Of a DNA stretch of 64,000 nt, positions 21,166-31,466 are shown piece after piece. The translations under genes were made by a program, and so were the position numbers. This DNA comes from Alentia gelatinosa (taxonomy: Eukaryota; Annelida; Polychaeta; Phyllodocida; Polynoidae), in contig OX465582.1 in assembly GCA_950022655.1 (NCBI GenBank), positions 88,599,801-88,663,800 on the forward strand, in the 5' to 3' direction. Under the pieces are notes generated by a model, which did no database searches, had not been told where the DNA came from, and saw only the letters and a program-made list of their open reading frames with translations. Each line of letters begins with the position of its first letter. Positions within the stretch are counted from its first letter, which is position 1.

Positions 21166-22147
21166 GTTCGCTTAACCCTGTGGGTTCCGCGTTGGAAATT
21201 TTTTTTTTTAAGCGCGGAAACGGGGTCGACAGGAACAAGCGCGAAAATAACCTCGCCAACCCGTACACTCTCTACATTGTGGTCGTAAATGCGATAGGGG
21301 TAAAACCTGTACACGCCAAGTCTCACCGTATATAGAGCATTTAAGCACGCTCTAAAAAGGGTAAAGTTATATAACCATAGACTGAACAAGCAAGGGTGTC
21401 AATTTGTTAATTTGAATTGTTGTATCTGAATATACATGTTTTGCTTGGAGGAGCGATTGTTACGATCCAATGCGAAATAAAAACTTATAAAAAAGATTTC
21501 TCGAGATGAGAATTGACGATAAATGATTGACAATTCTTCACAGGTCTGTACCCATTTCGTGATGCCCTTTATCCAAAATCCATCGCACCACCAAATCCAA
21601 CGTGGCAATATACCGCAAGGATTTGGCGCCGTCTTCAGCCCAGCCACTGTCCTCCCAGTGGACCCTTTTTTCATCGATATTTCTCTCCCACCAGCCTCAA
21701 GCAAACGATAGCGAACGATATTCTCCTAGAAGTTTTATTTTACGGCCATTCCCTATCAGGCTTGGTCCTCTGTACGCAAAGTACGGGGAGGTTTCATATC
21801 ATAAGTGTTCACGAAGTAGTCTACTGTATTGTTGGGACATGATAAGCTTTTCTGGAGGCTTGGAACTTCCCCTTTCTTGGATATTTTCGCGATACTTAAG
21901 GAATATCACTAAATATGAGCATTGGACTGGTATCTAACTTCACCCTACATCCAGATTCCTGGGAGCAGAGGTCCATATGTTTAGATATATGTTTATTATA
22001 CTGCATTACAGAAAGAATCAAAGACATTAATAATCGTATGGAAAAGTTTGATACTCATTGCATTTCCCGCAAATTTGTCCAAGGAAAGATAAACCTACAC
22101 CGTTATCTAATATCTGTTGGAAGTTACCATGATAATGAGTTAATCAG
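21166..22147. other. Unassigned 1-kb stretch
   Basis: An imperfect hairpin GGTTCCGCGTTGGAAATT / AAGCGCGGAAACGGGG lies at 21182-21220. Frames of 62-111 codons around 21400-21940 overlap on both strands. The minus frame at 21399-21704 contains WIWWCDGFWIKGITKWVQ but matches no family I know. I do not call a gene. Confidence 0.3.
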
Positions 22148-22640
22148 TTGTTAAGGCACTGGACTTGTAATCCCAATTTTGTAGGTTTGAATCCTACTGC
22201 AGCCATCTTTCTCCTTCATCCCTAGCAGTGGTAGATTTACTGCTAAATCAAAGGCCAATTCTTATCATACCATGCCTATGTGGTGTGTTGTGCAGCAACT
22301 TTTCTCCTTCATCCCCAGCAGTGGTAGATTTACTGCTATATCAAAGGCCAATTCTTATCATACCATGTCTGTGTGGTGTGGTATGCAGCCACCTTTCCCC
22401 TTCATCCTCAGCAAAGTCTAATTAAACAAATTGGACGTTAAACTACCCAAACAAAATCATCCTCATCAGTGGTAGATTTACTGCTATATCAAAGGCCCAT
22501 CCTTCTTATACTATGTATATGTGGTGTGGGAAGTAAAAGAACTCTCACCTCGGTAAATGTGTAGGGGTGAGATTTCTACCTAAATTCATCACATAGATTC
22601 GATCACCACACAAGTGGTGTAAAACCGCGAAAAGGCTGAA
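22148..22640 (+). mobile_element. tRNA-derived SINE with three internal units
   Basis: The head has ACTTGTAATCCCAATTTTGT and the B-box relic GGTTTGAATCC. Units starting GCAGCCATCTTTCTCCTTCA repeat at about 93 bp. The 3' body continues to TCGATCACCACACAAGTGGT. A SINE tail is inserted within the third unit (22410-22457). Confidence 0.8.
22410..22457 (+). mobile_element. Tail-only SINE inserted in a SINE, with direct repeats
   Basis: AAAGTCTAATTAAACAAATT, GGACGTTAAACTACCCAAAC, AAAA interrupts the CATCCCCAGCAGTGG stretch of the host SINE. CATCCTCA flanks it on both sides (22402-22410 and about 22459-22466), as expected for a target duplication. Confidence 0.7.
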
Positions 22641-22770
22641 ACTTGAGTTAGTCCCTGTATGTCTTTACTCCACTGTCACTCTCTCTCTCCTATTTATCAT
22701 ACACTGCACTATGCTCTTATTCTCTCTCGTCCCCTTCCCACACTAACACGCTTTTTCACGATTAACATAG

Positions 22771-23100
22771 ACAATAAACGATGGTTTTGTGGACAGGTGG
22801 CCGTAAACCACGAGCGGTTGAGTTTAATACACCGTCAACGCCAAGTCGCCTGTTCACATAACCATTGTTTGTTGTATCTTTTATCTATTTTATTGGGTAA
22901 ATTAATCCCAGTAATTGCCATATTAAAGGGTTTATCAATATGGACCAATTCTTTGCTCTATAGCGCAAAGGGACTATTTTCCCGTATACCATGGCTTTGA
23001 ATCTGTATACCACAGTTATGGTATCTGACCGGTTTTATATAATAGGTCGTGGAGTCCCTATATATTTTCAAGGAGGTCTTTGTATACCATGGATAATATA
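22771..23100 (-). mobile_element. HT-A element, inverted, head partly deleted
   Basis: The head (ACAATAAACGATGGTTTTGT ... ACATAACCATTGTTTGTTGT) has lost most of its apex. The middle module follows in reverse (TGCTCTATAGCGCAAAGGGA, CCGTATACCATGGCTTTGAA). A tail unit ends TTTGTATACCATGGATAATA. Confidence 0.65.
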
Positions 23101-23564
23101 GTAGGTTGTTAGTGATCGGAAGTAACAAAATCAAATGGAAGAACTGTTTGTATAACAATTTGAATAAAATAAGTTTTAAAGAAATCGCCCTAATCTTCAT
23201 GAATCTTCCATCTCCGCCATCTTGACGACACGTCACGCCACCTACCGGCACGTGATCGTTCACTGTGGCCCGGCCGTAAGAGGGAGCAGTAAGTGGGTCT
23301 GCGGGCAACATGCTGAGAACCAGCCTAATATCGACGGCGCCGGAAAAGACCCGGATGCGCTTTGTAGATAATCTAAATCCGCGAGTGAGATCAATGAGGG
23401 CTCGTGCAAGGACCACGCAAGGTGTCCCCCTCCCTCCTCCGCCCTCCCCTACCCCGTACAACACACCTTCAACTATCTGTGTCACATGATGAAGATATCC
23501 GACAATAATCGATGATTTCGTGGACTGGCGATAGAGTGGGATTCACACGATGGGATTAATGTAC
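23101..23564. other. Unassigned stretch, moderately CpG-rich
   Basis: 23200-23420 is richer in CpG (ATATCGACGGCGCCGGAAAA, CGTGATCGTTCACTGTGGCC) than its surroundings. A 175-codon minus frame spans 22958-23485 but crosses HT-A sequence and shows no domain. I treat it as chance. A GACAATAATCGATGATTTCG scrap at 23501 resembles an HT-A head. Confidence 0.3.
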
Positions 23565-23720
23565 TTGACAGTGTGCCTACCATATCTAAAAAACTATGAT
23601 TTTGGTCGGATCTGCTTGGAGTTGTTCACGCACATAGGGACAGAGTGAACCAAACTTAGGCTTGGAGACTGTAGACCCAAGAGAGTGAGAATTTCGTGGA
23701 GGGTGAAACTTTAACCTACT
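23565..23720. repeat. Dispersed repeat K, inverted partner
   Basis: ATGATTTTGGTCGGATCTGC, TTGGAGTTGTT, TAGGCTTGGAGACTG and GAGAGTGAGAATTTCGTGG correspond to 16370-16545 in reverse. Confidence 0.45.
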
Positions 23721-23969
23721 CTTCATTTATGTACTTTTCTACTCAGATGTACTTATTCTCTTATGATATTATTCTAGCCTTACCAAAAAGAGAGTTTAAT
23801 GGTGTGTTTTTCTAATCTCCTCACCTTGAGGGAAGCTTTGAGAACAAAATTCCGCTTGTAGTCGGCAAAATCTGTGTCACATGAAATAATGAGTGGCAAG
23901 TAAAGGATAGTTCCAGGTATTAATAGTAGGAGGCGCCACTAATTACGACGCGATGAAGTTGCTAGTCTG

Positions 23970-24270
23970 AGACAAATCCTCCTGAGATTCATGTACATGA
24001 ATCCCAACAAGATTTGTCTCAGATCAACACCCTGGGAGGTACATGAATCTCAGCAGGATTTGTCTCAGACAGACACCCTGTGAGGTACATGAATCTCAGC
24101 AGGATTTATCTCCGACAAACACCCTGTGAGGTACATGAATCTCAGAAGGATTTGTTTCAGACAAACACCCTGTGAGGTACATGAATCTCAGCAGAGAAAT
24201 CTTGTTGGGATTCATGTACCTCACTGGGTGTTTGTCTGAGACTAATACTGCTGAGATTCTGTACCCGAAC
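23970..24270. repeat. 46-bp tandem repeat closed by an inverted copy
   Basis: Four to five units GAGGTACATGAATCTCAGCA, GGATTTGTCTCAGACAAACA, CCCTGT at 46-bp spacing are followed at 24200-24255 by the same unit in reverse (GTTGGGATTCATGTACCTCA, CTGGGTGTTTGTCTGAGAC). The region could fold back on itself. Confidence 0.8.
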
Positions 24271-24346
24271 ACAACCTCTTCATCTAATTTGTAGGGTTCC
24301 ATTTTCCCCCTGCAATTGTTGGCGACAGTTACCACTAAAAAGGGAC

Positions 24347-24478
24347 AGAATCTTTTGAGATTTTGAACCTTGTGAGTTACATGAATCCCACCGCGTGAAT
24401 TCCACTTTAAAAGAAACAGAATCTCATGAGATTTTCAACTCTATGAGGTTCATGAATCCCACCGTATGAATCCGACTT
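24347..24478. repeat. 71-bp tandem duplication
   Basis: AGAATCTTTTGAGATTTTGA, then TACATGAATCCCACCGCGTG, recurs 71 bp later as AGAATCTCATGAGATTTTCA, then TTCATGAATCCCACCGTATG. The ATGAATCCCA part also relates it to the 46-bp units just upstream. Confidence 0.7.
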
Positions 24479-24630
24479 CAGGGATTGTTTAAGCCTGGCG
24501 CGACAGATGCAAACGGCTAATAATGACAATCTTCTATCGGCCCTGAGGCAATTACAGATTGATTCTGACAGGCACCTTTATACGGCCTATCACTAAATAA
24601 CATGACGGGAACCGGAAACAGCCCCAAGTA

Positions 24631-24787
24631 TCACGTGACAGGTCTAGCCCGTCACGTGACGGCATGTGTGAAGAGTGGCAAACAAGCTGACGTCACAGCA
24701 TCCGGCCACTGACGTCATATCCGTCAGAGGGCTGAAGGCATCGCTGTCAAGATGCCGGGAACCAGCTTTCAACCCGCTCTGACGTCA
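24631..24787. promoter_or_regulatory. Candidate regulatory cluster: three CRE and two CACGTG sites
   Basis: Three perfect TGACGTCA palindromes (24688-24695, 24710-24717, 24780-24787) and two TCACGTGA palindromes (24631-24638, 24652-24659) occur within 160 bp. TGACGTCA is the CRE/ATF site. GTCACGTGAC is the E-box form used by USF/TFEB-type bHLH-Zip proteins. No adjacent gene is recognised, so its role is inferred from motif density alone. Confidence 0.35.
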
Positions 24788-24937
24788 TGTCTGCTAGTTT
24801 CTCGATGGTTTTTGCCCTTTTTCTAGTTAAAAGGAAACCCTTGAGATTAGAATATCCACCGGAAAGTAGGAGGCCACAGCCCATAGCGGAATCCAATGAA
24901 TCGTCCACAGTATAGCTCAGATATTTAGAAGGAAACT

Positions 24938-25095
24938 CATGAGATGAGATGAAAATAACTTGGTCTATACTCCACTGAGTTTGACCGCGGAGTAATTCAT
25001 GAAGCCAAGCTGAGTGAATTTGATAGCGGTCAAACGAGGTGGAGGGCGGACCATGTTATTAGCAACGAGTGGCTTTCTGATTTCATCTCAAACCG
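24938..25095. mobile_element. HT-G head hairpin
   Basis: The nested arms are GAGATGAGATGAAAAT / TGATTTCATCTC and CCACTGAGTTTGACCGC / GCGGTCAAACGAGGTGG. The apex AATTCATGAAGCCAAGCTGA then GTGAATT is a variant of the loop in HT-C to HT-F. It is the only copy in the window and no tail module is evident. Confidence 0.6.
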
Positions 25096-25700
25096 TATAA
25101 CATCATTTATTAATTAAATATCTCACCAAATTAGCCATTGAGTATTAGGTACACTACATTCACAGCCGTGTAGTATGAGGTTCCAACGTTAAGCCCAGTT
25201 TCATATTTGAGATACTTAGGAAATTATGATAGGTATATACATTATCCACCTTACTCCGGATCGGTAGATGCAAAATCATGTTAGGATGGCGAAGTGCGCC
25301 CTAAGGTGATACCAGTGGCGCTCTCATGCGGCCCCTACAAGGATAACTCGGCCCCACCTCGTGTGGCTTATCGATCATGCAGTGGTGGCCGAGTGGTGTC
25401 TAAGGGCACTTCCCATGTACTACTTACTACTACAACACATACAGAGAGTGATGGTGACTGAGAGGGTATTTATACTTCACCATAAATGAATTATTAATGA
25501 CAGATTATACCATTCCTGGTCTAGGCCTTCAGGTATGACAGTTTTCCACTTTTCCATGGAAATTCATGTTTTCATTTCCAGTTTATGAAATTATTTTTCT
25601 CGTTTAAAACAAAGATAGTATGATTTGAATCTCATTCAATTTTCTTTTATCAATTCTTTATTGTTTCACTGTAATTGACAGAATGTTTAAGCTATTCGTT
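25096..25700. other. Unassigned stretch with a tRNA-like A-box scrap
   Basis: GGTGGCCGAGTGGTGTCTAA at 25385-25404 looks like the 5' end of the second SINE type (compare 44126). No B box follows. AT-rich otherwise, nothing further recognised. Confidence 0.3.
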
Positions 25701-25705
25701 CACCT

Positions 25706-25790
25706 TCAAATCCAAAGTAAGACTAATAAAACAAATTTGACGTTAAACTACCCAAACAAAAAAAAGAAGAAAAAAAAGAAAAAAAAAGAA
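25706..25790 (+). mobile_element. Tail-only SINE copy followed by an A/G tract
   Basis: TCAAATCCAAAGTAAGACTA, AAACAAATTTGACGTTAAAC, TACCCAAACAAA is the last 50 bp of the SINE. It passes into a run of AAAAAGAAGA repeats to 25790. Confidence 0.65.
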
Positions 25791-25811
25791 GACAACAACA
25801 CAACCCTTAGC

Positions 25812-26024
25812 TTTAAGCCGGAGACACACCAAGCGAGAAACGCAGCGTGTTCCAATGGCCTGTATGTGAGCTAATATTTCATATTTCACCTGATTATTAC
25901 TTCCAAGATGCTAAATTATAGGCAGGAGATATTCCTATGAAATAATATCTCACATTCACGCCAATTTGTGTTGGCGATTCCTGAGATCGCTGCCTTCACT
26001 CGCTTGGTGTGTCCCCGGTATTAA
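25812..26024. mobile_element. GACACACCAAGCG MITE, isolated copy
   Basis: The left end TTTAAGCCGGAGACACACCA and the inverted right end TCGCTTGGTGTGTCCCCGGT then ATTAAG leave TTAA on both sides. The interior matches the 15832 copy. The left arm has lost the AATCGCCAA segment. Confidence 0.75.
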
Positions 26025-26404
26025 GAACGTCTGCCTTTTACATATCAGACCCATCGAGCAGAAAAATGCATTAAAGTAATTAGTATTCCTTAGAAAAGAA
26101 ATCACCATCCATGGCACAAATAATCCAGGAGATCTCATTAGATTCAACTCAGATAAAATATTGGTCCTCCACACATCGTTATTTCTCATTTGTTTGCAGG
26201 ATACTATCGTGACCTGTTTGAGAAATAAATCCCGAACCAAACTCCCTCACGGCTTCCTCGAAGTAATTAACAAGTCTTGCTAATTGATTAGCGGGTTGTC
26301 TGCTAGTTCCGGCGTGTCTCTCTCACTGAGGGCCTGTCGCGCCGCTCACCAGCGAGATTTGCAGTAGTGGATGTTTTAATAATCGAGGATCAGGTTTCCC
26401 GAGT
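26025..26404. other. Unassigned stretch
   Basis: A 94-codon minus frame (25956-26240) runs through the MITE end and has no recognisable domain. Nothing else is seen before the 40-bp array. Confidence 0.25.
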
Positions 26405-27135
26405 AGCTCGTAACAGCTCCACCATCTACCACTCGCTCCGGAGCAGCTTCTTGTAGCTCTCATCAATCCGGAGCAGCCTCTTGTAGCTCCACCATCTGCA
26501 ATCGTTCCGGTGTAGCTTCTCGTAGCTCCACCGTTTACCAATCACTGCGGAGTAGCTCCTAGTAGGTCCACTGTCTACCACTAACTCCGGTGTAGCTCCT
26601 CGGAGCTCCACCGTCTATCACTAACTTCAATGTAGCTCTTTCTAGCTCCACCGTCTACCACTAATTCCAGTGTAGCTCTTCGGAGCTCCAACATCTACCA
26701 CTAACTCTGGAGTTGCTCGTAACAGCTCCACTGTCTACCACTAACTCCAGTGTAGCACATAGCAGCTCCATCTATTAAACACTCTAAAGTAGCTCCTCGT
26801 AGCTCCACTGTCTACCAGTAACTCTGGTGTAGCTCTTCTGAGCTCCACTGTCTACCACTAACTCCGGTGTAGCTCTTCGGAGCTCCACTGTCACCCACTA
26901 ACTCCGGCATAGCTCTTCGGAGCTTCACCGTATACCAGTCACCCCAGTGTAGCTCTTCGCAGCTCCACTGTCTCCCACTAACTCCAGAGTAGCTTCTCAT
27001 AGCTCCACCGTTTGAAAGTTACTCCGGAGTAGCTTCTCGTAGCTCCACCGTTTACCAATCACTGCGGAGTAGCCCCTAGTAGGTCCACTGTCTACCACTA
27101 ACTCCGGTGTAGCTCTTCGTAGCTCCATCGTCTAC
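26405..27135. repeat. 40-bp minisatellite (about 18 copies)
   Basis: The unit is AGCTCCACCGTCTACCACTA then ACTCCGGTGTAGCTCTTCGG. Many units contain GAGCTCC/AGCTCTTCGGAGCT, giving short hairpins. Variation between copies is high, so the array is not recent. Frames through it are not genes. Confidence 0.85.
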
Positions 27136-27445
27136 TTTTATTTGCATCCACAATAAAGATTCCACATACCACTATAGTAAGGATGTTATAGTCATAAGCG
27201 TCCAGTCACCGTAGAAGCGTTTATCAAGGTTCCGAGAGGGACCTTTAAGCCATTTTCACGGTCTACACTGTCAATTCCATTCGCTGCCCAACTTACTGAT
27301 TTTGCACGTGCACTGGCAATGGACATTTACATTAACTCGTGCGTTTACTCGCCCGACAGCTGAGCACGTGGGAATATTGTCAGTAGACTTCACACATTCA
27401 TAACTGTCACTATGATCTGGCCAGCTGCCAGTCGTATTTGGCAAT
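27136..27445. other. Unassigned stretch
   Basis: Unique-looking sequence with no recognised repeat or coding pattern. Confidence 0.25.
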
Positions 27446-28192
27446 TTATTCTCGAACTAATGCAAAGTGTCCATAGTAAACCTACAGGAACTCTGTATGG
27501 ACATACCCGGTGCATGTGGATATGTTATATTATCCACCTGATACAAAATGTCCATAGTAAACCTAGAGGAACTCTATATGGATATACCTGTTGTATACCG
27601 ATATGTTGTATTATTCACCTAATACAAAATGTCCATAGTAAACCTATAGGAACTCTGTATGGACATACCCGGTGCATTTGGATGTGTTATATTATTATCC
27701 ACCTTATACAAAGTGTCCATAGAAAACCCATAGGGAGTTTGTATGGACATACCCGGCGCATACGGATATGTTCTATGCTCCGGGTGGCGCATACTGAAAA
27801 ATAGTGCATATGGAAAAATAGTGCATGACTAAAACGTACTGATATCGACATGTCACTTGTCCAGAAAAGGTGGATGATAAACACAATATAGACTGGTTTC
27901 AGATAAAAGCGGATGTATGCTCCTCGGAGTTGACTGCGCAATATCATCGCATACGCTCGGATATTACTACGCGTCAACTCCTCGGAGCATACTGCCGCTT
28001 GCATCTGAAACCAGTCAATATTGTGTATTTATCCACCTGATAAAAGGTGTCCATAGTAAACCTATAGGAGCTCTGTATGGACATACCCGGCACATACAGA
28101 TATATGGTGTATTTTCAATCCAATACAAAGACATACCCGGTGCATACGGATATCTATTATCCACCTAATACAAAGTGTCCATAGTAAACCTT
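27446..28192 (+). mobile_element. HT-B element with tail arrays on both sides of the head
   Basis: Four tail units of about 85-90 bp (ACAAAGTGTCCATAGTAAAC, CTATAGGAACTCTGTATGG, ACATACCCGGTGCAT) occupy 27446-27785. A middle module (AAAATAGTGCATATGG) follows. The head at 27881-28030 has arms GACTGGTTTCAGATAAAAGC and GCATCTGAAACCAGTC and an apex based on CGCATACGCTCGGATATTAC. Two more tail units follow to 28192. Confidence 0.8.
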
Positions 28193-28224
28193 ATAGACCT
28201 TCTTGATCCAGTTCTATTTAAGTA

Positions 28225-28276
28225 CTAAGTCGAATTAAACAAATTGGACGTTAAACTAAACAAACAAACAAACAGA
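28225..28276 (+). mobile_element. Tail-only SINE copy
   Basis: CTAAGTCGAATTAAACAAAT, TGGACGTTAAACTAAACAAA, CAAACAAAC with no SINE body upstream. GACTTAGG after the tail resembles TACTAAGTC before it only weakly, so no target duplication is claimed. Confidence 0.65.
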
Positions 28277-28317
28277 CTTAGGTAAATACCTCGGGTAATG
28301 AACTATTCCAGGAGAAC

Positions 28318-28672
28318 CACCTTCTTCTTCCCCCTCCTCCTCCTCCTCCTCCTCCTCCTCCCTCTTCCCCTCCTCCCCTTCCACCCCCTTCTCCCCCTTC
28401 TCCCCCTGCTCCTCCCCCTGCTGCTCCTCCTCCTCCTCCTCCTGCCCCCCCTCCTCCTCCTCCTCCTCTCCCTCCTCCCTCCTCCCCCTCCCCCTCCTCC
28501 CCCTCTCCCTCCCCCTCCTCCTCCTCTTACCAAAAAAAGGCTCTATACTCCTCCTCCTCCTCCTCCCCCTCCTCCTCCCTCCTTCCTCCCCCTCCTCCTC
28601 CCCCTCCCCTCCTCATCCCCCTCCTCCTCCTCCCTCTCCTCCTCCTCCTCCCCTCCTCCTTCTCCTCCTCCG
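28318..28672. repeat. Polypyrimidine tract, (CCT)n/(CCCCT)n
   Basis: About 350 bp are almost entirely C and T on the plus strand, broken by ACCAAAAAAAGGCTCTATA near 28530. Mirror-repeat polypurine/polypyrimidine DNA can form triplex. Pro/Leu-rich and Gly/Arg-rich open frames here are compositional. Confidence 0.85.
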
Positions 28673-28980
28673 CCTACACCACCTGGAGTTCTCTCGTGTG
28701 GCCCGCAGTGAATGAATACTCCCCGCCGATTGGCTGGCGGCCACATTCTTGATCTCTGCCCCTGACATAACCTGACCCCACTTTGACCTAGTGGCACGGA
28801 TTTCCGAACGCCCCCGGATTGATCCTAAGCGGATCAATACACCTCGCGTCTGGGCGCGTGGGGGAGGGGGCGCGTTCGTGTGCGGAGCTGGGGTTGTGGG
28901 TGGGGCATCGGGAGACGTTTTGTTTTGTTGTAGTGGGACAGAATCCTGTAGCAATAGCAAGGAATTGTTTTCAAGAAGTA
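28673..28980. other. Unassigned stretch
   Basis: Contains GGATTGATCCTAAGCGGATCAATAC, a small local inverted repeat near 28816-28842, and a GC-rich patch. No gene recognised. Confidence 0.25.
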
Positions 28981-29128
28981 TGAAAAAAATCAGGTCCCGC
29001 AATGTATCATGAGAAACATGTTCCATTTCTAAATGTCCATTTTTCAAAATATATCCTGGAGTCTGCCACAGAACATTTGTACATTTTGGAATCAGTTTGG
29101 GAAAAGAATCAGGGTAAATCAGGGTATA

Positions 29129-29289
29129 CAGTAGAACCCCGCCTAACGGACACCCCGCGTTAACGGACACTTTTGCTCGGAACGGATTCCTCTATTAGAT
29201 GGTTGTTTTTACCTCGTGTAAGCGGACAGCCCGCGTTAGGGGTCACTTTAGCCCGAACGAAGGTTGTCCGCTTACGCGAGGTTCTATTG
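29129..29289. mobile_element. pogo/mariner-like MITE with TA duplication
   Basis: The ends CAGTAGAACCCCGCCTAACG and CTTACGCGAGGTTCTATTG are inverted and flanked by TA on both sides. The interior has GGACACCCCGCGTTAACGGA repeats. The duplicate locus (30608-30616, CACTATACTTAG) lacks it. A diverged copy lies at 49915-50056. CAGTAGAACC ends and TA targets are typical of mariner-superfamily MITEs. Confidence 0.75.
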
Positions 29290-29314
29290 TACTTAGTTAG
29301 TGTTGTGCACCTTA

Positions 29315-29476
29315 AGGCAAGTTCACACTGTGCGACTAGGGTGGTGGCTTGTGAGCTGGCACTTCCACTTTGAGACTGGAAGTAGCAGCTCACAAGCAGA
29401 CATTCCGTATTACTTACGTGAAACTTGCAGAACACACTGTGCGTTTTGCCGCGTTACGCACACTGTGAACTGGCCA
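29315..29476. mobile_element. 162-bp MITE with TTA duplication
   Basis: The ends AGGCAAGTTCACACTGTGCG and CGCACACTGTGAACTGGCCA are inverted over about 20 bp. TTA flanks both sides (29312-29314, 29477-29479). The second copy of the tandem duplication has the empty site (GCACCTTGGAGTGACTG, near 30625). A TTA target suggests a PIF/Harbinger-type MITE. Confidence 0.7.
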
Positions 29477-29817
29477 TTAGAGTGCATGTTAGTTGCTTCT
29501 CAGTATTGTAATACTTTCATTTACAATGTATTCTTGTTGAATTCTTGAATGACCCTCCATTCGCCGGGTTACAGGAGATTAGCTAAGAGGTGTCTAATTA
29601 AAGTATAGATTATAATGCCTATAGTTCATCCTGTGTTTTCTGTTCATGTAACATTGCACGTGGATGCATTTAAACTGCTGCTCAATTTGCTGACAGTTTT
29701 GCTGAACGCGTTCGCCGTTTCTGCGTTTTATCAATTTGCTTAATGCACCTGAAGTGTAATATTGCGTCCTCGGTGAAACACGAGAATTATCTCTTCATCC
29801 TAATTCCCCAATCACAC

Positions 29818-30195
29818 TGCCGTATACGGCATATAGCCTATGATCCATGGGTGCCGCCATGACGCCCCCCGAGTAGGCTTTTTTCACTAAAGGAGGTGAA
29901 AAGGTAGCTGTTCTTCACTAATGGAGGTGCAAAAGAAGTGAGTGATAATTGGGAATTGTCACTTTTCTTGCCTTGCTCACATATGTAAATAAAGTGTTCC
30001 CTGTGAAAAACATCATGTCCTGGAATTTAGCATTATATCTTCCTGCTCTGGGGTGGGTGTAGAGAGTCAAAGGAACCTTGGTAAAACATTTAAAAAGGCA
30101 GCTGAATTTTGTAAGAACAAAGAGCCAGAATACAGGTTTTGTCCCCTGACCACCTAGTAACTGCTTCATGAACTAACAATGGCTCTGTCCCCTAT
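29818..30195 (+). repeat. Dispersed repeat, partner of 11400-11790
   Basis: All ordered blocks of 11400-11790 are found here. It is absent from copy 2 of the surrounding duplication, where a different element lies at the same junction (31005). That makes it likely to be a mobile sequence. Confidence 0.65.
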
Positions 30196-31004
30196 AAAAC
30201 GGTGTTTTCCCGTGTACACACATCTACGTTCTTCTACGTATTTTGAAATCCTCAAATACGCATAATAATAGTGAGTATTCATTGGTGAAGTGCATTGTAA
30301 ATAACATTGTTGGGTCTACAGAAGTGGGCTGTTATAGTAGTATAGGAAATGGGGATGCCCAAGTAGTATATGCCATGAGGGGATTTGAGATGGGTTTTGT
30401 GTTATGGCCTTGTAAAAGAGCAGCAATAGTCCATAACGTATTGGGGTTGATGCTGAGCACTACCAGGGAGACATTTAATATCAGGGGACAGTGAGAAGGA
30501 TAAAGAAAAAGGAGAGAAGAGTTTCATCATTGTATATCTTGGCTGTCACAATAAAGTTCGTTTGTATGTTTGGGAATCAGTTTGGGAAAAGAATCCGGAT
30601 TTCTTGCACTATACTTAGTGTTGTGCACCTTGGAGTGACTGTTAGTTGATTCTCAGTATTGAAGTACTTTCATTTTCGATATAGTCTTGCTGATTTTATT
30701 AAATTGGTTTTCATCCTCCATTCGCCGGGTTTCAGGAGATAATTCAGTCCATAGCGTTGCCGCTTTGTATTGGACCATTAGCTAAGAGGTGTCTGATTAA
30801 AGCATAGATAGATTATAATGCCTATAGTTCATCCTGTGTTTTCTGTTCATGTAACATTGCACGTAGATGCGTTTAAGCTGCTGCTCAATTTGCTGACAGT
30901 TTTGCTGAACGCATTCGCCATTTCTGCATCTTATCAATTTGCTTAATGCACCGGAAGTGTAATATTGCTTCCTCGGTGAAATACGAGAATTATCTCTTCA
31001 TCTT

Positions 31005-31115
31005 AGGCCACTCAAAAAAAAAACCTTGTTTCTCATTACCAAGCCATGAAAAATATGATGAGGGCGCTTTTATTTTGGTGGATCAAAGATGGCTTAAAAG
31101 TGTCATAAAATAGGC
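31005..31115 (+). mobile_element. End fragment of the AGGCCACTC TIR element
   Basis: AGGCCACTCAAAAAAAAAAC, TTGTTTCTCATTACCAAGCC, ATGAAAAATATGATGAGGGC matches 8289-8405 closely. The right end is missing, so this is a solo end or a deleted copy. Confidence 0.65.
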
Positions 31116-31466
31116 TTTAGTCTACGTTCTTCTACGTATTTTGAAATCCTCAAATACGCTTAGTATTAGTGAATACTCTTTGGTGAAGTGCATTGTAAAT
31201 AACATTGTTGCTGTCTACAGAAGTGGGCTGTTATAGTAGTATAGGAAATGGGGGTCCCCAAGTAGTATATGACAAGAGGAGATTTGAGATGGGTTTTTGT
31301 GTTATGGTCAAGGAAAAGAGTAGTAAAGTCCATGGTGCTGAGCACTGCCTGGAGCCGTTTAATATCTGGAGACAGAAAGATAAAGAATTAGTAGAAACCG
31401 AACGACCAACAGAACTTTTTTCATAGTAGCTGACATCATGCTCTCTGATTGGTCAATATTGTTATT

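Larger units (their letters stand above)
28981..31410. repeat. Tandem duplication of about 1.1 kb with different insertions in each copy
   Basis: Blocks in copy 1 (AATCAGTTTGGGAAAAGAAT 29090; TAGTGTTGTGCACC 29300; CATTCGCCGGGTTACAGGAG 29558; CATCTACGTTCTTCTACGTA 30222; GGCTGTTATAGTAGTATAGG 30328) recur in order in copy 2 (30576, 30620, 30720, 31121, 31227). The copies differ by insertions at 29129-29289, 29315-29476 and 29818-30195 (copy 1) and 31005-31115 (copy 2). No ORF is conserved between them. Confidence 0.75.

Noticed and set aside
22958..23485. 175-codon minus frame
   Set aside because: It runs through HT-A tail sequence and a GC patch and shows no domain.
26405..27135. CRISPR-like array
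   Set aside because: The 40-bp units are contiguous tandem copies with no unique spacers, and the genome context is eukaryotic.
28298..29170. Poly-Pro/Leu, poly-Arg/Gly and a 185-codon minus frame
   Set aside because: Polypyrimidine tract read in different frames, running into unrelated sequence.
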